Position numbers and translations under genes: made by a program. Below are positions 1-6,522 of a stretch of DNA of 10,987 nt, one piece after another; position 1 is the stretch's first letter; each line of letters opens with the position of its first letter. This DNA comes from an uncultured Clostridiaceae bacterium. Lineage in GTDB: Bacteria > Bacillota > Clostridia > TANB77 > CAG-508. The notes below the pieces were generated by a model, which worked only from the letters and a program-made list of their open reading frames with translations, was not told the DNA's origin and searched no databases. The stretch lies in NCBI GenBank assembly GCA_958417695.1, contig CATZDQ010000041.1, positions 1-10,987 on the forward strand, in the 5' to 3' direction.

Positions 1-66
1 AATAGTATCTGCTTTTTGAATTAAATCATACCTTTGTATGGTATTTTTCACTATTTTTTCTAACAT
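1..66 (-). CDS. tilS: Probable tRNA(Ile)-lysidine synthase, N-terminal 22 codons (runs off left edge)
   Basis: An ATG at 66-64 opens a frame that runs off the window edge and reads MLEKIVKNTIQRYDLIQKAD and on. A good ribosome binding site, AAGGGTG (72-79 on the complement), lies 5 nt upstream. The peptide resembles the start of TilS, where a short amphipathic helix precedes the PP-loop motif (VSGGxDS) that would lie just beyond the edge. TilS modifies C34 of tRNA-Ile(CAU) to lysidine in the cytoplasm. The start is 51 bp past the dnaB stop, so the gene is probably served at least partly by read-through from rplI-dnaB. The assignment rests on 22 residues only; the catalytic motif is not visible. 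Confidence 0.55.
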   Translation of the reverse strand, partial: MLEKIVKNTIQRYDLIQKADTI

Positions 67-82
67 ATTTTCACCCTTAGCA

Positions 83-119
83 AAAATTGCCAAAAAAGAA
101 CGTCCCTTTTGGCAATTTT
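83..119 (-). terminator. Hairpin at the 3' end of dnaB
   Basis: A perfect 13-bp inverted repeat, AAAATTGCCAAAA (83-95) and TTTTGGCAATTTT (107-119), has an 11-nt loop. In the minus-strand transcript the hairpin overlaps the dnaB stop codon, and its 3' arm ends in a short U run (ATTTTTG). The tilS ribosome binding site follows almost at once, so this may be a leaky terminator or a 3'-end stabiliser rather than a full stop. Confidence 0.55.
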
Positions 120-1449
120 ATTCTCTGTATCTATCAATATTAGCGAATTTTGTATAATCGCCAAGCCATAATAATTCTACCGTTCCTGTAGAACCTGACC
201 TATGTTTTGCTAAAATAACTTCTGCAATATTCTTTTTTTCACTTTCTTCATTATAATAATCATCTCGATATAAGAACATAACAATATCGGCATCTTGCTC
301 TATTGCTCCTGATTCACGAAGGTCTGATAACATAGGTCTATGGTCTGGACGTTGTTCTGGTGCTCTAGATAGCTGTGATAGGGCAATAACTGGTACATTA
401 ATTTCTTTAGCTAGTATCTTTAGGGAACGACTAATTTCAGAAATTTCCTGCTCACGGCTAGAGTTCCTTTTTCCTGTGCCTTGTACTAGTTGCAAATAGT
501 CGATAACCACTAGTCCTATGTTTTTTTCTAATTTTAGTTTTCTACACTTTGCTCTAATTTCCATAATGGAGATGCCAGGTGTATCATCTATAAATATTTG
601 TGCTTCTGATAATTGACCTGATGCACTAGCTAATTTTGCCCAATCTTCATCATCTATTTTACCAGTTCTGACTTTGTTACTATCTACCATGGCTTCACTA
701 CATAAAATTCTGTTAGCCATTTGTTCTTTAGACATCTCTAGACTAAAAATAGCCACTGGTGTATTTCCTCTGGTTGCTGCATAACTAGCTATATTTAAAG
801 CAAAGGCTGATTTTCCCATAGCGGGTCTTGCAGCCACTAATATTAAGTCAGAATTATGCAAGCCTGCTGTTTTATAGTCTAAATCTGCAAATCCAGTAGG
901 TACACCGGTAATGTGTTGTTTCTGATTATATAGCTGTTCTAACTGTGTAAAGGTGTCTACTAAAATATCTTTCATAGAAGAATATCCTTTTTGATTTCTA
1001 GATTGAATGGCATCAAAAATTTTCTTTTCTGCTTGGTCCATTAATACATCTACTTCTTGTGTTTCATCATAGCCTAATTTGATAATTTCATTGGCTACTT
1101 TTAGTAAATTTCTTAATAGTGATTTTTCTTCTACAATTTTGATGTATTTATCTACATTGGCGGTAGTTGGTACTTTTTCTGGTAATTAGGCTAAGTACTC
1201 TAATCCACCTACTGCTTCTAATTTTCCCATGGAAGAAAGTTCTGCTTTTAGAGTAATAATGTCGACTGGTTCTGCTCGATTATATAAATTTAAAATAGCC
1301 CCATAAATGGTTTTATTATCCTCACGATAAAAGTCTTCTTCTTTTAATACTTCAATAGCAGAAATAATAGCATCTTTATCTGTTAACATACTACCAATTA
1401 CAGCTTGTTCTGCTTCTGTATCATGTGGTGGCACTTTTCCTAAATCCAT
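118..1449 (-). pseudogene. dnaB: Replicative DNA helicase DnaB, interrupted by an in-frame TAA
   Basis: This gene encodes the hexameric 5'-3' helicase that unwinds DNA at the replication fork. Read through the stop, the frame is 443 codons, the usual DnaB length. The N-terminal domain (residues 1-87) begins MDLGKVPPHDTEAEQAVIGS and ends GGLEYLA. A TAA at 1186-1188 then occupies codon 88, and the same frame continues LPEKVPTTANVDKY with a normal linker and RecA-like domain. Walker A is ARPAMGKS (GKS near 212-214), Walker B is VVIDYLQL (Asp near 317), followed by SQLSRAPEQRP and the DnaB motif SDLRESGAIEQDADIV. Family members usually have Glu or Gln at the stop position, so one substitution (CAA or GAA to TAA) explains it. 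The start is the ATG at 1449, after GAAGGGAAG. It lies 48 bp after rplI. The downstream piece has an internal Met at 1041, but no ribosome binding site was identified there. DnaB is normally essential, so a sequence error or a second copy is likely. Confidence 0.95.
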
Positions 1450-1497
1450 TTATTTTTAACTTCCCTTCTAGTACTATTTTCATCTCTATTCTTCTGT

Positions 1498-1938
1498 TTA
1501 GATAACTTGTATTTTTAATTTTCCTACAACACCTTCATATAGCCTAATTTCTACGGTATATGTTCCTAAGTTTTTTATGGTTTCTTTTAAATTGATTTTC
1601 TTTTTATCTATTGCTATTTGATATTGTTTTTGTAAATTTTCTGCTATTTCTTTGGCTGTAACTCCACCAAATATTTTACCATTTTCTCCAGATTTCACTT
1701 CTATTTTTAGTAAAAGTTCTTTCATTTTGCTTGCTACCTTTATCGCTTCTTCTTTTTCTATATCTTTTTTACGTTGGTTTGCCTGTTGCTTTGCCTGTAA
1801 TTTTAGCATATTATCCTTAGTTGCCTCTAATGCTAAGTTTTTAGGAAATAAAAAATTTCTAGCATATCCATCACTAGCATTTATTACTTCGTCCTTTTTT
1901 CCAACACCTTTTATATTTTCTAATAAAATTACTTTCAT
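1498..1938 (-). CDS. rplI: Large ribosomal subunit protein bL9
   Basis: The 146-residue protein has the full length of bL9 (about 148). The N-terminal rRNA-binding domain starts MKVILLENIKGVGKKDEV and contains the family signature GYARNFLFPKNLA. A long charged connecting helix (about residues 42-75) leads to the C-terminal domain, with GKIFGGVTAKEIAE and a final VVGKLKIQVI. It binds 23S rRNA near the base of the L1 stalk. The ATG at 1938 follows AAAGGAG with 8-nt spacing. It is first in a two-gene unit with dnaB, with its own promoter upstream. In many Firmicutes it directly follows gdpP; here three extra genes and a terminator lie between. Confidence 0.97.
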   Translation of the reverse strand: MKVILLENIKGVGKKDEVINASDGYARNFLFPKNLALEATKDNMLKLQAKQQANQRKKDIEKEEAIKVASKMKELLLKIEVKSGENGKIFGGVTAKEIAENLQKQYQIAIDKKKINLKETIKNLGTYTVEIRLYEGVVGKLKIQVI

Positions 1939-1982
1939 CTTGTCTTCTCCTTTCTGATTTGTCTATTTTCTAAGTTCTTATA

Positions 1983-2020
1983 TAGTTTACCGCAAAAATG
2001 GCTTTTTTTCAAGTAAACTA
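1983..2020. repeat. Inverted repeat flanking the rplI promoter
   Basis: TAGTTTAC (1983-1990) and GTAAACTA (2013-2020) are perfect 8-bp inverted copies separated by 22 nt. One arm covers the -10 box and the other abuts the -35 box. It could be an operator or may simply be chance in AT-rich DNA; no known regulator motif was recognised. Confidence 0.4.
1984..2012 (-). promoter_or_regulatory. Sigma-A-type promoter for rplI-dnaB
   Basis: On the minus strand the -35 box is TTGAAA (2012-2007), followed by a 17-bp spacer and the -10 box TAAACT (1989-1984). Initiation would fall about 40 nt upstream of the rplI start. It lies just past the terminator at 2023-2051, which would otherwise leave rplI-dnaB without a promoter. 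Spacing is ideal; the -10 match is 4 of 6. Confidence 0.55.
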
Positions 2021-2022
2021 AG

Positions 2023-2051
2023 AAAAAAGATAGAAACTTTCTATCTTTTTT
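2023..2051 (-). terminator. Terminator after the small membrane protein gene, probably bidirectional
   Basis: AAAAAAGATAGAAA (2023-2036) and TTTCTATCTTTTTT (2038-2051) form a perfect 14-bp inverted repeat around one base. In the folded RNA the tip opens to a small loop, and either strand ends in U6. It begins 22 bp after the stop of the 105-residue membrane protein and separates the surface cassette from rplI-dnaB. Confidence 0.85.
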
Positions 2052-2073
2052 CCTTTTCTTTCTATTGTTTTTT

Positions 2074-2391
2074 CTATCCTTCGATGAATTTACCAAATAC
2101 AGATTGTGCAAGTTTTCCAACGACAGGTAATTCTAAGTTTTCTTCTTTACATACTTTTACAATACCAATGACTTCAAATACAAAATATATGGCATTTAGT
2201 AAGGTATAAAACATAGGTATATAAAAAGGTAATAATCGATATCCAAAACTAATAATAAAATACATTGCCCATAAGGTAGTTGCCTGTGCTCCTACTAATT
2301 TTACTTCTCTACTACTATCTTTTACTAACATAAATACAATTCCACAAATGGGAATGATATAGGATAAAATGTTTTTTGCTTTATCACTCAT
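2074..2391 (-). CDS. Small multi-pass membrane protein, DUF4870-like
   Basis: This 105-residue protein has three predicted membrane segments, at about residues 7-23, 34-54 and 57-80. A charged loop (KDSSREVKLVGAQA) lies between the first two. The C-terminal cytoplasmic tail reads CKEENLELPVVGKLAQ. The layout of hydrophobic pairs, a short polar loop and an ending of the type IVKVCK-x-LPVVG resembles the DUF4870 family of small bacterial membrane proteins, whose function is unknown. The ATG at 2391 follows AAGGAGAG at good distance. It is the last gene of the cassette, 125 bp after the preceding gene. That gap is purine-rich with no clear promoter, and a strong terminator follows. The family call is by resemblance; no biochemical role can be inferred. 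Confidence 0.7.
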   Translation of the reverse strand: MSDKAKNILSYIIPICGIVFMLVKDSSREVKLVGAQATTLWAMYFIISFGYRLLPFYIPMFYTLLNAIYFVFEVIGIVKVCKEENLELPVVGKLAQSVFGKFIEG

Positions 2392-2516
2392 TTTTTTCTC
2401 TCCTTTTTCTTCTCTTATTTATTTCTTTTATTTTTTACTTTCTTTATTGGTTGTCTATGGATTTTCTTATTTTTCATTTGCTTTTTTATATGTATTTTTA
2501 CTTTTTATTTTTTCTT

Positions 2517-3026
2517 TTAAAAGCCTAACATATTTCCTTTTTGGATGACATATTCGTCTAGCCACAAGGTGTTTTCTTGTGTCTTAAAAAATAAACTCAA
2601 ATCATATTCATCTCTAGTATCTGCATAGGTAACTAATACATTTAATCTACCTCTACCATAAGCACTAACACTCATCCTCTTATACTGTTTTTGTATCAGT
2701 ATCTCTATTTTTTTATTGGTTTCCATTTTCTGTCTTACTTTTTCTGACATGATTTCCATTACCGTTTTATTTCTGATACTTTCTGCACATTGTCTTGCTA
2801 ATTGAAATAAACTTTCTTCTGTATAGTTTGGAAAATCTGTTAAAAATTTTTTAACAATTTCTCCTCCTATTGCACCTTCCATGGTAGCATCTATATTAGC
2901 GCTATTAAATGGTGTATCTTTTAATACATGTTGTGTGGCTCTATATTTTAATCTATCTACTTTTACACCAATAAACATATAAATTGCAAATAATATAATG
3001 GCTATTATAATGATTACAAATAGCAT
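2517..3026 (-). CDS. Conserved-looking membrane-anchored protein of unknown function
   Basis: The family of this 169-residue protein is not recognised. Residues 1-20 form one very hydrophobic segment (MLFVIIIIAIILFAIYMFIG) that would act as an uncleaved N-terminal anchor. The remaining roughly 145 residues are soluble and look alpha+beta. A helical part (EESLFQLARQCAESIRNKT, then KVRQKMETNKKIEILIQK) leads to a strand-rich C-terminus (YGRGRLNVLVTYADTRDEYDL, then FKTQENTLWLDEYVIQK). That order loosely recalls Tim44/NTF2-like domains, but the evidence is weak. The ATG at 3026 has a near-perfect AAGGAGG site, which overlaps the end of the upstream surface-protein gene. Only 15 bp separate the two genes, so they are almost certainly co-transcribed and may be translationally coupled. 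Confidence 0.8.
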   Translation of the reverse strand: MLFVIIIIAIILFAIYMFIGVKVDRLKYRATQHVLKDTPFNSANIDATMEGAIGGEIVKKFLTDFPNYTEESLFQLARQCAESIRNKTVMEIMSEKVRQKMETNKKIEILIQKQYKRMSVSAYGRGRLNVLVTYADTRDEYDLSLFFKTQENTLWLDEYVIQKGNMLGF

Positions 3027-3041
3027 TTTTTCTTCCTCCTT

Positions 3042-4148
3042 CTATTGTACTTCTTTATACTTTTTATATTTCACATATAAAAGAATACCTATTCCCACGG
3101 TTCCTATTAGTAAAATCGTCTTGATGCTCGTACTTCCTGTTTGTGGTATTACTCCATTTGCCACTGTATTGTCTAGGATATTACTATTCTTGTCTGGTTG
3201 CTGTTTATTCTCTGTTTGCGTATTGGCTACTTCGTTTATCTGCTGATTATTTTTTGGTTCTTCTTCCTCATGATTATGTTCTACATAAGAGAATTTAGTT
3301 AGACCTCCTTCATTTTTTGTATAATTCCATTCTCCGTTATAGATTCCAATATCTTCTACTGGCACATAGGTTCCATTTTCATCATCTAATATTGTATGTA
3401 AAAAATAATGTTTTCCTGCCTCTATTGGATAATTAGCTAGTATATTATAGTCTAAAACCCCTGTTTTTGTATCTTGAAAGCTATCTGGCTTTAAATTTTT
3501 TTCTTGCTTTTTTGCATATTGTAACAATTCTTCATAAGCAGCTTCTTTTTTTTCACTTAAAGTCTTTAATAATGCTTTATCTGTAACTTCTCCTAAATAA
3601 AATTTGATGGTTCTTTGTACGCCATTATAGAGCATTGTATTTAATGCATTTACTTGTATATAATAGTTCGTATCCACACCTGCACTTACATATATATTTA
3701 TTCTCTTTCCTAATGGTGGTAATGCTGGTGTCTCGACTGGAATAGTCTCGGCTATTATTTCATAACGTGTACTACTCTGCTTTTTAGCTATATGCAAATA
3801 ATACTGTCCCTGTCTTTCAAATTCATCATGTGGTTTTATTCCGTCTAGAGAGAACATCGTGTCTGTTTTCCATACTTTTGTTTCTTTATCATATTCCATA
3901 TGTAAAGAATTTCCTAATAATTTAAAAAAATCATTCTCCGTTACTTCTTTTTTTAATGTGATAATGGCATAATACTCCCTATTTTCTTCTGGTTCTAATC
4001 CTGTAATTGTAATATCATAAGTAATAGCATCTTTATATTTTGCTTGGCATTTTATAGTTTGATTGCTTGCAAAACTTTTCCCCTGAAAACTAAGCAAACA
4101 AAACAAAACTACACAGATAAAAAGACTCCATTTCTTTTGTTTTTTCAA
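3042..4148 (-). CDS. Sortase-anchored surface protein (IPQTG signal)
   Basis: This is an exported protein probably linked to the cell wall. The open frame extends to a TTG at 4220, but no ribosome binding site precedes that or the ATG at 4181. A TTG at 4148 sits 6 nt after AAGGGGTG and starts directly at a textbook signal peptide (MKKQKKWSLFICVVLFCLLS, ending near KSFA), so it is preferred; it gives 368 residues. The C-terminus shows IPQTGS (about 334), a hydrophobic stretch (TILLIGTVGIGILLYV) and a basic tail (KYKKYK), the three parts of a sorting signal. A hydrophilic Asn/Gln/Glu-rich stalk (about 290-330) precedes it. The ectodomain is unrecognised; two segments of similar pattern (GQYYLHIAKK and GKHYFLHTIL) hint at two related domains. 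It heads a cassette with the next two genes. No sortase is in the window. Confidence 0.8.
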   Translation of the reverse strand: MKKQKKWSLFICVVLFCLLSFQGKSFASNQTIKCQAKYKDAITYDITITGLEPEENREYYAIITLKKEVTENDFFKLLGNSLHMEYDKETKVWKTDTMFSLDGIKPHDEFERQGQYYLHIAKKQSSTRYEIIAETIPVETPALPPLGKRINIYVSAGVDTNYYIQVNALNTMLYNGVQRTIKFYLGEVTDKALLKTLSEKKEAAYEELLQYAKKQEKNLKPDSFQDTKTGVLDYNILANYPIEAGKHYFLHTILDDENGTYVPVEDIGIYNGEWNYTKNEGGLTKFSYVEHNHEEEEPKNNQQINEVANTQTENKQQPDKNSNILDNTVANGVIPQTGSTSIKTILLIGTVGIGILLYVKYKKYKEVQ

Positions 4149-4263
4149 CTTTTTCACCCCTTTTTCTTCGTTTTGTTCCATTTTAGCGCATCTACTCTTT
4201 TTCTTTCTATTTTTTACCAAGAATAGGTAATATGTATTTCACATAATCTAACATTCCTGCACC

Positions 4264-4301
4264 AAAAGAAAGAACAAGCTTATTTGCTTGTCCTTTCTTT
4301 T
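4264..4301 (-). terminator. Terminator after gdpP
   Basis: A 15-16 bp stem forms between 4286-4301 and 4264-4279, with a 6-nt loop (AAATAA in the transcript). The single mismatch in the DNA is a G-U pair in the minus-strand RNA. The 3' arm ends in UUCUUUCUUUU. It starts 8 bp past the gdpP stop and separates gdpP from the surface cassette. Confidence 0.8.
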
Positions 4302-4308
4302 ATCCTAT

Positions 4309-6342
4309 TTAACTTAAAATTTCTGTAAAGTATTCATTAATTCTATTGATTAGTTCTTGTTTGACTTCTTCTGTATTCATGCCTTCTACCTGCGCACCAG
4401 CCAAGGTGATATGACCTCCGCCACCTAATTTTTCTAAGATAACTTGTACATTAATATCGCCTATTGAGCGACCACTAATACATACTTTATCACCTAAGTT
4501 GCCGATAACAAAAGAGGCGGTTATATCACTAATGGTTAATAGTTCATCTGCTGCTTTTGCACAAATAATATTACTATTATTATCCTCTTTGTCATAAATT
4601 GATATACCAATTGTGCTATTAACAATTTCTGCTCTAGCTACTATCTCAGAGATTTTATGGTAGGTGTCTAAATCGCTTTGGAACCATTTTTTGACTTTAA
4701 TAATGTCTACTCCACATTTACGTAAATAAGCCGCTGCTTCAAAGGTTCTAACACCTGTTTTGAAAGTAAAGTTTTTGGTATCCATCATAATGCCAGCATA
4801 TAAACCTTCTGTTTCTATTTGGGTCAATTTTACATCATTTTCTGAATACTCAATTAACTCTGTTACTAGTTCTGCTGCTGAAGAAGCATATACTTCATGG
4901 AAAGTTAAAATCGCATTTTCTATAAAGTCTGGACTTCTTCTATGATGGTCAATAATGACAATTTTATTGGTCTTTTCTAATAGTTCTGGTACTTCTACAT
5001 AATTTTTCTTATGGGTATCTACAATAATTAATAAGGTCTCTGGTGTAATGAGTTCTAATGCCATTTCTTTATTAATAATTGCCTCTTGGTAATCTTCCTC
5101 TTTTTTAGCTTCTTCCATAAAATGGTCTATACTCATTCCAAAGGTATTATTAATTATATAGGCTTCTTTACCTATAGTTTTAGCCAAACGATAAATACCA
5201 AAGGCTGACCCCATAGCATCTATATCACTATTGGTATGCCCCATTATCATAATATTTTTAGATTCTTGCATTAATTCTTCTAATGCATGGGATACAATCC
5301 TAGCTTTTACTTTTGTTCTTTTTTCCATTTCTTGGGCTCTTCCACCAAAGAAATTATATTTACCATCTTTTCTAACAACGGCTTGGTCTCCACCACGTCC
5401 TAGTGCTAAATCCATAGCTGCATTGGCTGATTTATATTTTTCATAATTGGATTTTCCCTCATTAGATATGGCAATACTTAAAGTAGATTGTATTTTTCCT
5501 GGAATACTGATTTCTTTTATAGTGTCTAGTACGTTAAAACGATTTTCTTCTAATATTTCAATGTATTTTTGTTCTAATATCACTACAAAAGTATCACGGT
5601 CAGATTTAACAATTAATCCTTCAAAAGCATTTGCCCAATCATATAAGGTTTTTTCTATTTGTGCTACAATTTGTGGTCTGTCTTCACTAGCTATTCTTTG
5701 CATTATCTCTTCGTAATTATCAATCATAATAATACCGACACAAATTCTAGAGTTTTTATACTTTTCTGCTAATTCAATATTTTGGGTTTCATCTATAAAA
5801 TATAAGGTAGCCATATATTCTTCATCTTTGTTTTTATCTTTTTCTTTGGATTTTACATACTCTCCTAATATTTTATATGTTTTATCCCCTATTTTAATTT
5901 GTTTTTTAATTAATTCTTCTAATTCTTTTTTATTTTCTTCACTACTGTTTTCAATTTCTAATTTCAATTCTCTTACAATGTTATTTAAGTAACTATTAAT
6001 ATCAATATTGGCAAACTCATGAATGAATTTAGAACTCTTCCATATAATATTTCCATCGGTTTCAATAATAATTAATGGGAAGGGAGAGTTAATTAATGTA
6101 CTTTTGGCTGCATTATCTACCGTTAAAGTTAAGTCTTTTATATGTTCTGATAATTCTGCTTTTCTTTTATTGTTTGTCCAATAAGCATACATTAGAATTA
6201 AAATGTACAATAGAATAGCTGGTGTAATATAATTGACTTCATACATACATAATACCACTAAAAGCACTGCAATAATGACTAAATATATCTTTGTCTTGGA
6301 TACTAGTTTATCAAATAATTTTCTATTATTATTTTGGGGCAT
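4309..6342 (-). CDS. gdpP: Cyclic-di-AMP phosphodiesterase GdpP
   Basis: This membrane enzyme hydrolyses c-di-AMP to pApA, controlling potassium and osmolyte balance and cell-wall stress tolerance. With the start at ATG 6342 it has 677 residues. Domains: two transmembrane helices (about 18-57), a PAS-like domain (about 75-190), a degenerate GGDEF domain (about 200-335, with SDRDTF in place of GGDEF), then DHH and DHHA1 domains. Catalytic motifs are GHTNSDIDAMG (about 368-378), VDTH (about 441-444), IIDHH (about 463-467), MMDTKNF (about 519-525) and the DHHA1 motif GGGGH (about 640-644). The frame extends to a TTG at 6402, but that codon is part of a -35 box. The ATG at 6342 has AAAGGAG at 6-nt spacing and follows the predicted transcription start. 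In many Firmicutes gdpP is followed by rplI; here three cassette genes intervene. Confidence 0.95.
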   Translation of the reverse strand: MPQNNNRKLFDKLVSKTKIYLVIIAVLLVVLCMYEVNYITPAILLYILILMYAYWTNNKRKAELSEHIKDLTLTVDNAAKSTLINSPFPLIIIETDGNIIWKSSKFIHEFANIDINSYLNNIVRELKLEIENSSEENKKELEELIKKQIKIGDKTYKILGEYVKSKEKDKNKDEEYMATLYFIDETQNIELAEKYKNSRICVGIIMIDNYEEIMQRIASEDRPQIVAQIEKTLYDWANAFEGLIVKSDRDTFVVILEQKYIEILEENRFNVLDTIKEISIPGKIQSTLSIAISNEGKSNYEKYKSANAAMDLALGRGGDQAVVRKDGKYNFFGGRAQEMEKRTKVKARIVSHALEELMQESKNIMIMGHTNSDIDAMGSAFGIYRLAKTIGKEAYIINNTFGMSIDHFMEEAKKEEDYQEAIINKEMALELITPETLLIIVDTHKKNYVEVPELLEKTNKIVIIDHHRRSPDFIENAILTFHEVYASSAAELVTELIEYSENDVKLTQIETEGLYAGIMMDTKNFTFKTGVRTFEAAAYLRKCGVDIIKVKKWFQSDLDTYHKISEIVARAEIVNSTIGISIYDKEDNNSNIICAKAADELLTISDITASFVIGNLGDKVCISGRSIGDINVQVILEKLGGGGHITLAGAQVEGMNTEEVKQELINRINEYFTEILS

Positions 6343-6373
6343 AGCAATCTCCTTTACCTTATTTACAAAGTCT

Positions 6374-6402
6374 ATTTTACTCTTATTTCCTTGTTTTGTC
6401 AA
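6374..6402 (-). promoter_or_regulatory. Sigma-A-type promoter for gdpP
   Basis: On the minus strand the perfect -35 TTGACA (6402-6397) is followed by a 17-bp spacer and the -10 TAAAAT (6379-6374). Initiation would fall near 6367, leaving a leader of about 25 nt that contains the AAAGGAG site of the ATG at 6342. This makes the upstream TTG start at 6402 untenable. Confidence 0.85.
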
Positions 6403-6522
6403 GGATAGCGCCTTTTAACCTATTCTTTCTCTTTTTCTATTTTCTCCTTTTTTCTATCTTTTAATCTATTAGCTTTATGATTTCTATTACACATTTTCTA
6501 TCCTATTTTTACTTTAAGCCTC

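Noticed and set aside
1186..1188. Stop-codon reassignment (TAA as Gln or Glu) to explain dnaB
   Set aside because: rplI, gdpP, the 169-residue protein and the helD frame all end at TAA exactly where their families end, and no other gene has an internal TAA in conserved sequence.
1652..1957. Plus-strand frame of about 100 codons opposite rplI
   Set aside because: It is antisense to a clear ribosomal protein gene, rich in Phe/Ser as expected for the complement of Lys/Glu-rich coding, with no ribosome site. The other plus-strand frames opposite gdpP, the surface protein and the pilin-like gene are rejected for the same reason.
1935..2120. Minus-strand 61-codon frame across the rplI upstream region
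   Set aside because: It covers the terminator at 2023-2051 and the rplI promoter, and its Lys/Arg-rich translation is low complexity.
4222..4270. 15-codon frame MLDYVKYILPILGKK between gdpP and the surface-protein gene, looking like a protein C-terminus
   Set aside because: It is very short, has no properly spaced ribosome site, and its upstream extension runs through the gdpP terminator; not enough to call a gene or remnant.
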